A DNA stretch of 64,000 bases from Patagioenas fasciata. Lineage: Eukaryota; Chordata; Aves; Columbiformes; Columbidae. The notes below the pieces were generated by a model. It was not told the origin of the DNA. It worked only from the letters and a program-made list of their open reading frames with translations, and did not search any database. The translations under genes were made by a program, and so were the position numbers. How positions within the stretch are numbered: position 1 is the first letter of the stretch; every line of letters starts with the position of its first letter. Location: the NCBI RefSeq assembly GCF_037038585.1, contig NC_092525.1, positions 29,538,367-29,602,366 of the forward strand, in the 5' to 3' direction. This document shows positions 1 to 13,860 of the stretch, piece after piece.

Positions 1-837
1 CGTGTCAGCGCTGCCCGGCCGGGCTGCTGTCTGCGCGGCTCCCGGGCCGCGGCCGTTGCCCCACAGGCGGGCCCGTCCTCTCCCCTTTCCCCCCAGCCCG
101 GTCAGCAACCGGCCTCAGCGCGGCCTCCTGCCGCATTGCGGCTCCCTCGGTCCTGCCCGCACGACCATGCCCGTCGGTTTCTGCCCGGGGATAAGCTGAT
201 GTGGGCGCAGCCGGGTGCGCTTGGCTGAGCAGTGGTGTTCGGAGAAGCCCAGCAACGTCTTGTGTGAAGTATCTGTTCAAATTACAGTGAATTTCGCCAA
301 TATAGGACCTCTCTGAATTAGTGTGTACGGGCGTCAGGGCTGTTGTGTCTGGCCCGTGTCGGGAGGCACAGGAAGGCACTGGTGTGCTCTGTAACGCAAG
401 CGGCTTCTCGGGTCACTCAGTAGGTAAATGAAGACAAGGTAGCGCGGTGTAAATGATCAGCAAAAGTTTCAGCAGGCTTTTCCAAAGATTTTGGTTTCTG
501 GATAAAGCTTCAAAACTTCTGCCTTGCTATTTAAAGTTTGGTGAATGACAACCAAAAAACCTAAGCTGGCTGAGGAGCTGTAATGATAACTGAAACCGGG
601 GCCTTCAGGTGTCTTTGTAGGAGTTGGCAGCGGGAACTTTTCTCCATAGTTGTGCCTAAAATTTTGTTTTCTAAATGTCATCTGATTCCTGTAATTTGGC
701 AATTATTATACTATATATATAGTATTCTCTATATATAACATGCTATGTGTAGTATGCTATGTATAGAGAGGAGACTATATATTTATTATTTGGAGAATGT
801 TTTGATTTGGTACTAAGTTTCATCTTTTTCTACACAG
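1..837 (+). promoter_or_regulatory. SASS6: CpG-rich 3' flank of SASS6 promoter and intron 1
   Basis: The first 235 bases or so are GC- and CpG-rich, then composition falls to the AT-rich background. No sequence matching the SASS6 first coding exon (MSQVLFHQLV... in human) is present, so that exon must lie left of base 1. This stretch is read as the inner edge of the promoter CpG island plus the 5' part of intron 1. In human, SASS6 shares a divergent promoter with TRMT13; whether that holds here cannot be seen. An AT-dinucleotide-rich patch lies at about 707-776. No separate gene is seen. Confidence 0.55.
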
Positions 838-3800
838 GAGATTAAATGTTCGAGTGAATATTGAGCTACTGTCAATTTCTAATCCTGTTCATAAAAAGGT
901 TTGTGGATTTATTATATTTGTGTCGTTCATTAGGTGTTATCTGAATTTCATTGTATATGAGGACACAGACAAAGGAAAAGCAAAATAGAATTTTATTATT
1001 TTTGTCACTTGACCTTATTTTTTATATGTTTTCTTGAATAATTTATTTGGTCTGTTATGGTGGTTTTTTTCCTGGCCTTTTTAGTCCTCTCTTTTAGTTT
1101 GGCTGTTCATGAGTCTTAGTAAACTTGCAAATTAAAAGTATCTGGAGACCCTCAGAGGAACCCAAGTCAGAGCTTAAGAGCAGTCTTGCTTTAAATATAT
1201 TGAACTCTTAAATAAGACTGTAGGGTAGCAGTTGTCTTTGCAAAGTCCTCCTGTTAACTAGCAATAATTCTGCTGACTGTGACAATGACAACAGTAAGTG
1301 TGAAGCAGCAATTCAGTTAAGAACTGTGTACGAGTGGCAGCTCCCGTCAGCAGGAGCCTGGAAGTCAATTGGGTACCTCGGTGAGTGATCAGTCTGTAAA
1401 GCTAACCTCAAATGCTTGGGTCAGTCAGTGGGACATCAAACCGAGCAGGCAGTTGTATCCTCACCAACGCGGCTGGTGTGGGCTGATGTCAGCTTTAGCA
1501 TAAGCAGAGCTGCACATATAAATCTCTGTGTTTGTTTACACATCTCCAACTGAGTGCTTTGTTAGTGTTACTGGTATCTGAGTTACTGAAACTCGTTTCA
1601 ATTCTGTGTGTGTACATGTGCTATGGTCACACTTCAGTAATGCAGGAAGATCTGTGTCAGCTCTGTGCTTCTTTTCTTTCCTCTCCTCTGCTAGGGAATG
1701 TTACATTCATCACACAGGTGTGAGCCTCCTTATAGAGAACAGGTGCCTGGGCCCAACAGATCAGGTGTTTGGCATAAGCTAAGCAGCATAATGCTGCAAT
1801 TTTCCTTATGAGTTTACTGGACTTCATCTGTATCCATTTTGTTTGCTTTGTGAAGGTCTGCATTCAAATACATGAACTCTTCAGAAGGCGTTTTCTCAAA
1901 CTTACAGGAGCGGTGTGCTCTGAAAAAACTTCCAGTTATGAGAATGATGTGTTTGTGGTCCATTCCCCACTGTAATATTTGAAGTTGTGTCAGATGTTAA
2001 TGGTTTCCACCTTTTGAATTAGTCACCACAATTCTATCTTATTTTTGGTTTAAGACAATAGTAAATACCGTTTGCAATATTGCTTTACAATATTTAAACA
2101 ATCCTACAGAGTGGTTTGTAGTATTTTTAATCATATTTAAATGTCTGTTTTTTCAGGATTTAGCTGTTCGATTGACTGATGATACTGATCCTTTTTTCCT
2201 TTATAACCTTGTCATATCTGAGGAGGACTTTCAAAGGCAAGTGAAACGATAATGTTTTGTCTGTACAATGTTTCTAAATGGCAAAAGAGAATGAAGGAAT
2301 ATTTTTAGCTTAGAATGGTCTGTCTTAAAATTTAGGTTTTGGCATTTTTCACTTGTGGAGTTTTGTCAGTATTTTGGTCGTGTTGTTCTCTTTGACCAGT
2401 TGGTGAAACAGCCAAGTATGGGAAAGCGATTGGCTCAAATTATCCAGATGAATGACAGAATCCTGATATTACCCTTCCTACGTAGCTACAGTACCACCGT
2501 TCACATTACTGCTTGCATCTTGTTTATCCTAACTACTCCTTATTATTGTATGTGTGTGAGCTATTTCAAGGACTAATTGCAAGAGCAAAGTCTGTTTGCA
2601 TGGGCATGGATTCACAGACCTGAGCCTTTGTCTTAGAGGTTTCTTGCATACTAGTTGAACTGTGGGTCTCACTTGACTTGCTCAGAATTTGATCATCACA
2701 TTTGGGCACCGAGCATGAGCAGTTCAGTTTTCTCCTTTGTTGTTTGAGAGTTTTGTTTGTTTATTATCTTTTTTTTAAAAGATACGTGATCAGTGTGTGA
2801 ATCAAAAGGTAAAATAGTGTTTGTAAAACAGGAGTGCAGAAGAAGTGTTTTGCTATACAAGTTGTGACTTTGTGCAAATACTACTGAATGTCTATTTCTG
2901 GTTAAGTTTGTGTCTATGGTGAAGGTGTGCAATTAAATAAACGAGTAGATAAAGTCTTTTTAGTGGTTGAGTCTTCCCTTGTCCTTTGCTTCTTCCATGT
3001 GCTCTCATCCAATGACTGTACCACTCTGTGCTGTAGGGAAGTTGTCTACTCAAAGGAGCACATTTGTTCTGCCACAGTAACTTATTTTCTTCCGTAGCGC
3101 AGCCCATTTGCAGGAACTCTTGAAATCAAAAATAGCCTCTGGTGGTTATTATCCAATATACGATCACATTTATTCTCTGTTCAGGACTGAAAATAACATA
3201 CCAGTGAACTTTAATGCCATGATCAGAATTACTTCTTTCTACTGGTGTAAACAGAATATTTTATAGGAAATAAATTACTCTCTCATATATTAATAGTTTT
3301 TTCCATTCTGTTTATATAGTTTAAAATCCCAGCAGGGTCTCTTGGTGGACTTCTCTGCTTTCCCACAAAAATTTATAGACCTGCTTCAGCAGTGCATTCA
3401 GGAACAGAACAAAGATATCCCAAGGTAGGTAATAACTGAGTGCCGTATTTCTCTGTGTTGAGTTCTTAAAATACTTATCAGCTACTCAGGCTGAGAAGAG
3501 TCAGCAGAACAGGGAGAATTAACCTTCCCCTGGACATATCTAAAGATCAGTTGGTGGATGTTACTAACAAAACTTGGGAGGACTGAGCAGTGGAATTAAT
3601 GTCTAGTAGTAGTGTTCCCATCTGAGTTGAAGCTGTCAGGCTCCCACCCGAGCAGATGTGCAAGGATGCAGCACTAGGCCGCTGTTGTTTTTTAGGAGTT
3701 TAATGCTAGACAGCTAATCTGAGTTTGGTGGACTGAGATATGAATCATTCTGTTTCACAGGAGAAGGTAGAGTTATAAGGCATTCTGACAAGGATTTTTT

Positions 3801-6800
3801 TAAGTTTCAGGGTTCAGATGTTAAGACATGAGTGGGGGGACATGAGGTCCATTCTTTCCTGTAGTGGCCTTTTCACATGTTATTTTTGTTGGTGTGGGTG
3901 CTGAGGAAAGCCCTGCCCAGAGTCCCTGCTCTACTCTGGTGGGCAGGCCATCTCCTGAAGTATGTCTTGGGGGCTATGGGTTTTACTAGGTTGCAGGATA
4001 CATAAAAGCAAGTTTTGGATCTGAAAACTTTACAAATAAACAAACTGATTAGTTTTGTGCATTTCTTATTATAAGGTGCAAAAATTTCAGTTGATATTTG
4101 TAATATTAACTACAACACAAGGATTGATTTTCGTAGTTCTTTTTCAAGCAAAAACTGGACAGACTTATTGAACCTATAAACATATATTTTATTTGAAAAT
4201 AGCTTATAGGATCTACAGGTACTCTCAGGAAAGGAAATATGCTAAACACTTGTTAATTTTTTGTATTTTCTCTAGGTTTTTGTTGCAGTTAGTTTCTTCA
4301 GCACCTGTTCTCGATCACACACCTGTCTCTTTAAATGTAGTGGAGACCAACCCTTTTAAACATCTTACCCATCTCTCTCTAAAATTCCTACCAGGAAATG
4401 ATGCAGAAATAAAGAAGTTTTTAGCCAGCTGTTTGAAATGCCTTAAGGTAAAATGAAGGCTTGTCATAGCTGCAACTAGGCCTTGATACTATGTGTATTT
4501 AAGCATTTTTTTTCACTCTTATATTTCAAAAGTATGTACCAAATTGTATGCTCTGCTTTATTTTTTATTTTATCTTGCATATGTAATTGCATGCAGTTAT
4601 TCGGATGCATGTTATAAAAGTGAATTGTTACTGTCACTCTGGCAATGAAAATATGACATGCATGTTCAACCAAGTGCTGTAATTTGACCTGGCAGAAAAT
4701 CAGACATCACACTTGCAGTGCACATAGAACACAGCTGTTGTGTAAATGCTCCAGTGTCTTGTGCTTTAGAGCCTTGGGCTGATTGTCAGATCAGCTGCAA
4801 AAATAAAATACTGTCGACTTTCCATCTCTTTGCTCTGCGGTTGGGTTTAGGAAAGCTTGCGTGCGTTTGTGATTCTAAGGTTTTATGGACTTCAAAGGGC
4901 TAGTAGCTATAAATAGCAAATGAAATTGTAATGTTGATGCAGTTGGTAGCATGCTAGGTTTTATTTAATGAGAAATTAATGGTCTCATAGTTTGCCTGTT
5001 GTCTGTTTCAGTTTCACAGACTGGGATTTATGTCTTTTCTATTTTGCTGTGATATTTATAACCACCTAATAAGCCTTTTTAATAAAATAAATTTAGAGTG
5101 TTTCAGTTGGTTTCTTGTTCATGCAACTCATTTTTAAGCAAGTCTTTATGATAGTATTTCCTTATAGAAACTTGTTAAGAATTTAATTCAGAGTTTTTAC
5201 CTTGTGGGTTAATGCCTTTTCTTTTAAATTTATTAATTGTATCTTATTGATTATGATTACTTCAGAAGGTGTTTTTTTTCTGCAAATGTAATGGGTATGT
5301 GGTTGCTTAGGCAGGGTATGCTGATAAAATGGAAGGTAAATATAATACTATTTGTAATTTGATAGCTAAGGATTTGATTTGATATCAATTTGTACATAGG
5401 AAGACAAAATGATGTTGGAAGAAAAGCTTAGAAAAACTGAAGAGACTCTTACCAGACAACTGAGCCATACTCAGCAGGTAATGCACATTTTTAACTTTAC
5501 TGTTGTCAGTTGCATTTCTTTTAGTCTGTGGCAAATGTACCTTCTTGTGGGCGGGTTGGTTTAGCTGCTGCCTGGCCAGGAGAATTAACTTGGGAATGAG
5601 TGGTAGTTCTCTGCTGGAGCTTTTCTTCAGAAAGAGTAAAGCGTGCAACTGGATAATAAAATTTAGCTCTTAAAGTGGTAAAACAGAATTTTACTGTATT
5701 TTGTACAGAGGTCTGTCTGTATATGCACACACAAGTTTTATACTAAATATATGTTAGTGTGAAAATAAATACACTCTACATATTTGGTGAAGGGTTGGAA
5801 ATCCTTAGATTTGGAAAAACTGTGAAACAGTGATAGATAAATCAGAAGTCTTGGACTTCATGTTATTCTGCTCCTTCTTGATTTTTTGCAGTCAGCCCAG
5901 TAATGACTTCACATTTGTGTTTGTGTCAAATTCTAGAACTATCAAGGTTACTTTTTAACCATCATGAAACAGAAAAAAAATCCATCAAAACTATTATGGA
6001 GCTTTTTTGGAATGGAATACTTGTTTACCTCATCTTTGCACTTTCAGCTGGAGTTACTGGAATGTGTTTGCTGAATTGGAATGCAGAATTACAAATCAAA
6101 GAGAGGAAAATATGCTGCTTAAGAACTTTTTTTTTCCCCTGCTAGGTTCTGTTACAAGGGTAGGGAACATGAGCAGACTGGCTTTTCACCCTTAAATAGT
6201 GGTTGGAAGAAAATACAGTTGGAAATGAAGATTGTTTTTCCACAGTGTCAGAAATGCGCTCTCTAGCTTCTTGGTGCCATACTTTCCTCTTTACAGAATT
6301 AATAGATATTTTGGCATCTGATGCTGAAATTTAGACTTTCCATGTCCTTTTAAAGAAATAATAGTAAAGAATCATTCAGTATTGACTGAAATGCTTGAAT
6401 TTTTAAAACTCCATATGCTTTGTCCAACTTTAACAGAGCTTGTCAGAGAAGAGCCGAGAACTAGACAAACTGAAAAATGAATGGACATCATACACTGCTG
6501 CTCTAACAAACAAACACACACAGGAACTGACAAATGAGAAGGAAAGAGCTCTCCAGGTATGACAACGGGAAAAAATTAACAGTATTCTTATATGTGAATA
6601 GTTTCTTGGCTAAATTTTCAGATTTATTAAATGCCTACTTAGTTTCTTTGCTTCTCATAGGCACAAGCTCAGTACCAGCAACAGCATGAACAACAGAAAA
6701 AGGAGTTAGAAAATCTGCATCAGAAGAGTATTCAACAGTTGCAGAACAGACTCTCAGAACTCGAGGTCATCAATAAAGATCTAACAGAAAGGAGATACAA

Positions 6801-9800
6801 AGGAGACTCCACAGTCAGAGAACTGAAAGCAAAGCTTTCTGGAATAGAAGATGTATGGCTTATTAATTTCCATAACCAAACCTACTATTTTTAAATCATT
6901 AACACTGCCTACCTATGCATGTAATAGGAAATATAGCATATTAAGTTTGTTCAGCTCCTATTCATCCCACACTATGATTGCTATTTAGGTATATCTATTG
7001 AAGTTACTATTAGAGGTTTTCCTAAAAATAATAAATAAAACTCCTTCCCAACATTCTAGGAATGTCAAAGAACTAAGCAGGAGGTGCTGTCGCTGCGTCG
7101 GGAGAACACTACTCTGGATGCTGAATGTCATGAAAAAGAGAAGCTCGTTAATCAGCTACAGACACGGGTTGCGGTTCTGGAACAAGAGATCAAAGATAAA
7201 GATCAGCTAGTTATTAGAACAAAAGAAGTATTAGATGCGACACAAGAACAAAAGGTTCCTTCAAGTTTCAAAATAATTTTCTGCAAAGCTATGTAGAACC
7301 TTCTCAATTGTAGTCTCTGACCAGTTTTTATGAATACAGCAAGTAAGCTTTCAAATGTAGTTAAAGAATCTAAATTATAGCATCAAAAGTATACTGATCC
7401 AGTTTGACACGGCTCACTGCTGCCTTAATACTGTAGTTCTGGAGTAAAGTCAGTGGTAATTTTAGTAAACCAGAAAATGGATGAATTGATATCTGTGTAA
7501 TTTGACTAAAAAGCAAGGACTGAATTTCTTGTAAGAATTAGTTCCCAAAGAATTATTGAGCTTCTACTTGAAATCATAAGCAATGTCTTATATCTTTATT
7601 ACAATATTTTTTATATTCTTTTAAAGGTGATACTGGAAGAAAATACAGAGAAAAAACAAAGTCATATTGAAAAGCTGGAGACAACAATTAAGTCGCTGTC
7701 AGCCGAACTTCTTAAGGTTTGTTTGAATGTGCTGTTGTCCTCATGAAATGTCTTCCTTTTTTCTAGGTGTTTGTTTTGAGAATATCTGATTTTTTTTTTT
7801 TAATAGGCTAATGAAATTATCAAGAAGCTACAAGGAGATTTGAAAACTCTAATGAGTAAATTAAAATTGAAAAATACAGTAACAATTCAACAGGAAAAGC
7901 TATTGGCAGAAAAAGAGGAGAGACTTCAAAAAGAGCAGAGAGAATTGCAGGAGACAGGACAATCTCTGCGGATGAAAGAGCAGGAGGTATTGTGATGGGT
8001 GAACCCCCTGTTTGGTAAATGCTGTTGTGTTCAGTGTAGTGGGGTTTGTGAGTTTTAATACAGCAACGAGGTCTTACATCTTTCTGTGGAATAGAAAGTA
8101 TTGTATTCTTAACATGTTCGTTCAAATGTGTAATCAACTTCTTGGTTTTTTTCATATTAAACTGATTTGTAAAAGCCATCTATCCATATAGAAGAAAAGT
8201 AGAATTGCATTGTTAGCAGCACAGAGCAATATGATGGATGAATTGGCGTGCTTTACAGAGCGCAATCATGTGCAGGTTGGTGAAGGAGGTGAGAACAGGA
8301 ACAGTGCGAATGTGGGTTTTTTCTCCATTAGGTATGTTCCCCTGCTTAAAGTCTTTGCATTATTTAATCATAGAAGAATTAAGGTTGTAGAAGTTTCTGA
8401 CTGTAATCTTGTTAAAACCCCAGCTAAAAGTAAGGCTTTTTTTAAAAAGAATTATATTGCTCTTGTGAAAACCTGAGTTGAAACTTCTCTAAATAATTTT
8501 GGAACAACTTCATAGATCCTTTTTATTTACTGATGCTACAATTTTTCTTCAGTTTGTAATGAGTAGCAGCTCCCGATGGTGTTATAATTATTATGGGAAT
8601 ATTGCAGGTTTGCAAGCTACAAGAACAGCTGGAAACTACAATACAAAAGCTAGAAGAAAGTAAGCAGCTACTGAAAACCAATGAAAACGGTAGGTGTGTC
8701 CGATTTCATTTCTCTCCCTGTAAAAAGACAATGAAGTAGCTGCTGGTGAAAATTAAGGGAATCAACGACATTGCTTTACCTGTGCTCTTTCTCTGTGAAG
8801 AGCTGTGATTATTGTTTATGGAAAACGAGTTTCTGTCTGTAGCGGCTCTGCAGCAGCCTAGAGCTGCGGGTGGACACCATTTCATTGCATGTGGGGCTTG
8901 TGGTGGTGTGTGTGGGGAGTAACTCTGGAGGTGGGGGCGGGAATGGTCTGCAGGGTGGAAGAAGCTCTGAACATAAAGGCTTTTGATAAGACTAGGACTT
9001 GTAGTCATGCTTGAGCTTAAGGAGGAAAAATAGTCCTCCAAGTTGTTGCTTTTTTTGAGGAAGGGCTATTTGCTGTTTTAAATGGCTTACAAGAGGTAGG
9101 AGGTGACTCAGCCTCTTTCTTCTCTCTTCAGTTATCACATGGTTGAACAAACAGCTGAATGAAATTCAGATGGGCAAGAAGCTGGAGACTTCTGCCCCGA
9201 CGCATGGTGCTGTTAGGAGTGTCCTGTCACCTCACGGCTTGGTAAGATACAGCTGTAAACACCATGGCTGTGATGTAGTCATTATGTCCTGAAACACAGG
9301 GCCTCTGCAGAAAAAAGGAAAAGTGCTTTCATCTTCTTAGAGCCCTATAGTTTCAGGTGGGTGTGGTGGTTTGGGTTTTGGTGTGTGCTTGTTTTTTTTC
9401 CATTTAGGTTTTTTTAGTGTTTGTTTTTTTTAGTAACACAATACCCTGATGGGTGCTACTTGATGCCTTGGCATTCAAAGTGACAATTTTCTAAGCTGTC
9501 ATTTATAAAAATACACAAAACAATGCAAAATCAGCTTGGAAAAGATGAAGTGCAGGGTGAAGGGGGCGAGGGGGAAGGTGGCATTTTTGTGTTGTGAGGT
9601 TAACTTGTGTGCTAATTATCTTTGTATAAGATTGCAAAAAATGTACTATTTGAATACTCTTGTTAGTGCTATTTAGAAACATGAAAATGAGGGGTAAGAC
9701 ACATATTACCTACTATTTTTGATAAATACCATAGCTTATTAGTTCGTTGTTGTCCCGGTGTGTACAGATGTCCGTGTCACTCAGTAATCAATGAGCTGCT

Positions 9801-11416
9801 TTTTGCGCAGTGGAAGGGCATATTCGTGCAAAGAGGTCTCTGATGTATAGCTGGATACATTTACTTTATTCAACAATTATAGGGTGTGTAGCTTATTATG
9901 AGCTTGTTAGCTGAGTGCTCAACTCATCTAACTAATAAAAAGTGACAAGTTTTCCTTACAAAGTGGGTCTTGAAGAAGGGATGTTTTCTTCCCATCCAGA
10001 AGACTCAAGTGAGTGTTTGCTTTGTGATTGTGGCTACCTGTTAATTTTGGAATCTCAGATATCTACAAACAGTTACTTCAATAATTGTTTTTCTCCTTTA
10101 TGGACATATTCTGTTTCTCTTACAGCCTGACCGACCATCCTTTCCCAGCTCAGGAGTCAATCATCCCCTTTCTCCTCTGTATGCCTTCCAGAACTTGGTG
10201 GAACCAGTGCACAACAGAACTGTCAGTTCACAATATCCAGTACCAAAGGCAGGCATTTTGACTTTTCTCCTTGGTTAAGAATGGGATGGCATAAAATAAC
10301 AAAGCTTTGTGTTTTATTTCTCAAAATGCATAAATATTTACTGTATACCCTAGTACTCTTAAATTTCCTGTCTTAAACATTGTCAGTATTAGTTATGTTA
10401 TAGCTAATGCTTGTTTCTAGAATGCTTATTCTTGTGTGCTTTGCTGCGCAGAAGTGCTGTGCAAGAGAACAGGAACATTAGTCCCCAAAAAGCTGACTCT
10501 GAATACAGGTATGGGTGAACCATCGTGCCTGGTGTAGCTCTCTCACCTCCAGCTCTTCTGTTTCTGCAGGGGCAGTGTAACACACAGCTTTCTAAAATGA
10601 ATCCATGTTCCAGTGTTCAGACAGTGCCTGCTGCAAGCAGCCATCCAACAAACAAGGAGAAGTAAGTGTCATCTATTGTATTTTTAGTAGTGGTGGTGGT
10701 TTTGTTGTTGTGTGTTTTTTTGGGGGTTGTGTTGTTTTTTTTTTTTTTTTTAATCTTTTTATAAAACCATTTGTCTTCTATGTGTGTCTGGAACTGAGCA
10801 GAACATTTCCAGTGCCAGGCTAGTTGTGTGATCTGCCTTTCTCCATCAAGTTGTTGTGATAGACTGAACTGGTCACTCAGCATGGTTTGTAGATAACAAG
10901 GAGCTGTGCTTGCAGGAGTGGGTCTCAAGGAATAGAAGTTCATTGTCCCTCCTGGTGACAATGAAAAAATAGTTGTAGACTGTTCTTATTTGGTAGTGGT
11001 TTAACTTTAAATAAGAGTTCACAGGAGTGCAGTAGTTCCACTTTGATTTTTCTGCATGAGTCTGTATCCACACTTGTTGATGTACTGCTAGCTAATGACA
11101 TTTGTTTTAAATTTTAATTAGCCTTTTTATTTCTAGTGGTGATAATTTGGGGCTGGAATCAAAGTATTTCAAGAAGAAAGATGACAGCATTCCTTTAAGA
11201 GGGCTTAGTCAAAATACATTGAACTCAGGTATGTATGGAAATAGTAAAACAAGACTTTGTTTGAAATGTACTTAAAGGGTATTTACATTTATGGTTCGAA
11301 GAACAGAATCTTGTTTCTGCTGTTCTACAGAGTATCTGAAACCCTACTTACCAACAAAAGCCCAACCGTCACCAAAAGCTGCAGTAACACCAGCGTCAGC
11401 TTATTTTCCTGGATAG
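838..11416 (+). CDS. SASS6: Spindle assembly abnormal protein 6 homolog, exons 2-17 (start exon outside window)
   Basis: SAS-6 forms the nine-fold cartwheel that templates new centrioles; head domains oligomerise into a ring and coiled-coil rods form the spokes. Coding exons: 838-898, 2157-2236, 3320-3424, 4276-4447, 5400-5477, 6437-6556, 6661-6852, 7060-7254, 7627-7716, 7807-7986, 8608-8689, 9132-9241, 10126-10248, 10570-10661, 11137-11228, 11331-11416 (TAG). All phases join without a stop, giving 618 residues here and about 640 with the missing exon (human 657). Exons 2-5 are the globular head and keep [10 protein letters not shown], whose Phe matches human F131 at the head-head interface. 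Exons 6-12 are a long charged coiled coil (e.g. [16 protein letters not shown]). Exons 13-17 are a Ser/Pro-rich tail with the conserved [11 protein letters not shown] block, ending AYFPG, a few residues earlier than human. Two introns use GC donors (after 2236 and probably after 10248). The exon count of 17 equals my recollection for human. Confidence 0.96.
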
Positions 11417-12580
11417 TAGGCAGGGTGCTTAAGAAGAGGCTGCTTTTAACTATTTGGGGGATTTGTGGATGTCCTGCAACAATGTATTGGTAAAGTATCA
11501 ATGTGAACTCACAGAATTTTCTAAGTCTGAATTTGTTTTCTTTGAGAAAGATATCTTGACTGACTTGTATGACTTTTCAGGATACTCAAGCCTAAAGAAA
11601 AGATAAAGCTTTAAACAGCCTCATGCTTAGTGGAGCCAGTGTCATAGTTAAGCCAAAGGGGCAGTGCTGAATTTTCTCTCGGTGTATTGGAGACCCTGTA
11701 TTCTTCCTAAAAACCCCCACAGCACACGGAGTGTTTTGTTCCAGGAGCTGATGAGATGCAGGTTAGATACATTTCCCTACTCCTTTCAGAGAAGGATGAT
11801 GCCAACAGCAAGTGCTGAGGAGCAGGCTGAGGCTGTTGATTTTAACAATGGTCAAGCTCTTAAGTTGGCACAGCTGCCTCACTGATCCTCCCTTGCAGTT
11901 TTAATTTTAAAACCTGCTTAGTTTTGCAACCAGCTTATTTGAATTGCATATAGACTTACAAATGTATTTAATATTAAGGATGCCAAATTAGTTCCCCAAA
12001 TGTATCAACTTATAAGATTCTCACTCTTCATCACCCTAAATTTTCTATTAATCTGTCAGTATCATATTCCACAGGCCACATGCATAAAAGATATAAGGTG
12101 AAATAGCTGAAAATTTAACTAATCAATCAAAGTATCACATCTAAAAGCTACTTTAGTTTTACTAATTACACTTTAACCTAAATTTTTGTACAGTCTTACA
12201 GCTGTACTCTTAAATCTCAACTTTAGGCAGACTGAGTCTATTCAACTTGTTTGACCTGGTTCCAAATCATGTCCCAGCTTCATTTTGTGCCATCTTTTTT
12301 ATTTGGTGGTGTCTCACTAAAGCGCTGGCATGCAAGTATTTGTAACATTCAAAATACACTTTTTTAATGGCTATTTACATACTTTTTTTGTTAAAGATAT
12401 TTAAAACCTTTTACTTTAGTTATTTAATTGCATCCAGAGGATTGTATATTTAAGTGCTTTGTTTTGCAGTGCAAAATGTGCATATTTGTTTATAAATCAG
12501 CACTATGTCAATGTATATTCATTTGTTTTGACATGTGTAAGTTTCAATGGAAATATTAAATGGTTTTTATCAAAAGCTCT
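11417..12580 (+). other. SASS6: SASS6 3' UTR
   Basis: This is AT-rich non-coding sequence directly after the SASS6 stop. An ATTAAA polyadenylation signal lies at 12555-12560, followed about 20-40 bases on by a GT/T-rich stretch, which suggests cleavage near 12575-12580. No other gene is seen in the 1.16 kb. The end point is inferred from the signal only. Confidence 0.6.
12555..12560 (+). terminator. SASS6: Polyadenylation signal ATTAAA of SASS6
   Basis: The hexamer ATTAAA is followed by a G/T-rich tract, and it is placed 1.14 kb after the SASS6 stop codon. It is the most convincing + strand signal before the convergent MFSD14A transcript. Confidence 0.5.
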
Positions 12581-13140
12581 GGTTAGTAATGTTTTAACAG
12601 TACTAAAGGATTCCATTACTGAAATTCCACAATGAGGTAAGTGCCAGGTACTATTTTATTCATCCTACCTTTTCCTGGCGTTTTCTTTTGAGCGTGTTCA
12701 TTTCCCCAGGCAAGGCAGCATCACTGGACCAGCACGATGATGCATGTACAGCCCCCCGATGGCAGCCACTCGGCTCTAAGGTCTGTGCTTTATGCTACTA
12801 TTTCTAGTTAAGTTTCAGTAGGTGTAAATTAATGTGAATTTGGTCCATTCCTCTTGAAGTATATACAAGCTGCAATCAAGGAGGAAGATGGTAATGAAAG
12901 CGTGGTGGCTTTCCACATTTCCTGGGCCTGTTCAAAGCTAAACTGCAGCAGCAGGGCTGTGCAGCACAGGGAGGCAGAGGCTGGAGGCCTGGCCTTGGAT
13001 CCCGGCTCATCCTGGTCCTGCTCCCTGGAGCCAGCACAAAAGGGAGAATGTGTTGTCAGCATCTGCAGAGCAGCCTTATCTGACAGGTAACATACACTAC
13101 AGAGCTCAATTAACATTTAAAGAGACATTAACAATTATTT
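12581..13140. other. Intergenic gap between convergent SASS6 and MFSD14A 3' ends
   Basis: About 0.55 kb lies between the likely 3' ends of two convergent genes. A second minus-strand AATAAA (12655-12660 on +) could extend MFSD14A transcripts to within about 60 bases of the SASS6 end. The GC-richer patch at 12860-13080 has open frames on both strands, but no splice signals or protein similarity that I recognise. Confidence 0.4.
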
Positions 13141-13163
13141 AAAAATTCATTAAAATATTCAAC

Positions 13164-13169
13164 TTTATT
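13164..13169 (-). terminator. MFSD14A: Polyadenylation signal AATAAA of MFSD14A
   Basis: This is a canonical AATAAA on the minus strand, in the context GTTAATAAAGTTG, about 1.1 kb after the MFSD14A stop. Another AATAAA at 12655-12660 is a possible distal alternative. Confidence 0.5.
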
Positions 13170-13860
13170 AACAGTATATTTACATTTTTTTTCCTGCTCT
13201 TGGTCAACCATGGTGAATGTTCAAAGGTAAAAAAGCATTAAGCAATAACCACAAGATGAAAACATTTTAAACCTATACAATACTTTATACACAAATTTAT
13301 ACAAAGGAACACTTAAATAATACAACTGGACACAAAAATATACACTTTTAGAGAAATTCACATCAGTAATTGTATAAAGCTCTCTTCTTTACTAAGGGTC
13401 CTGAAAATTTAGGACTAAAACATTAGCTCTGTAATGCAAAAGGGTTATTGTGACAGTCCTCAAAGGCCACTATATAGCACATGGACATATTCAAGGCTAT
13501 CAGCTTATATTTCAGTCTGTGTATTCAAGTTTTGAGGTCCTTTATGATTACGCAAACATCAGAAATATAGTGGTATAATAAACGGTGCTTAGGAAAGCAG
13601 AGTTTTAGAGCCAATATTAAAATTAGTAGGCTCAAAACACCCACTTAATATTTAAACAAGTGTTTGATACTACCGTTTATTCAAAAATAGAGTAAATGCA
13701 CTTACATAAAAAATAACTTTTACTGTTCAGCAAGCGTGCTCATGTGATTTTTATATTAGTACAAACTTAAAAAAAACTGCCATATGACTCTTAAAATAAA
13801 TGATACCAGTTTACCTTCTCCCTACTTGAGTACATTTACATTAAGGCTTTGAATCATCTG

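Noticed and set aside
1-379. Short open frames on both strands at the left edge
   Set aside because: They are GC-rich promoter-flank artefacts; none matches the SASS6 N terminus.
707-776. AT-repeat patch that can fold back on itself
   Set aside because: It is ordinary microsatellite-like sequence in an intron.
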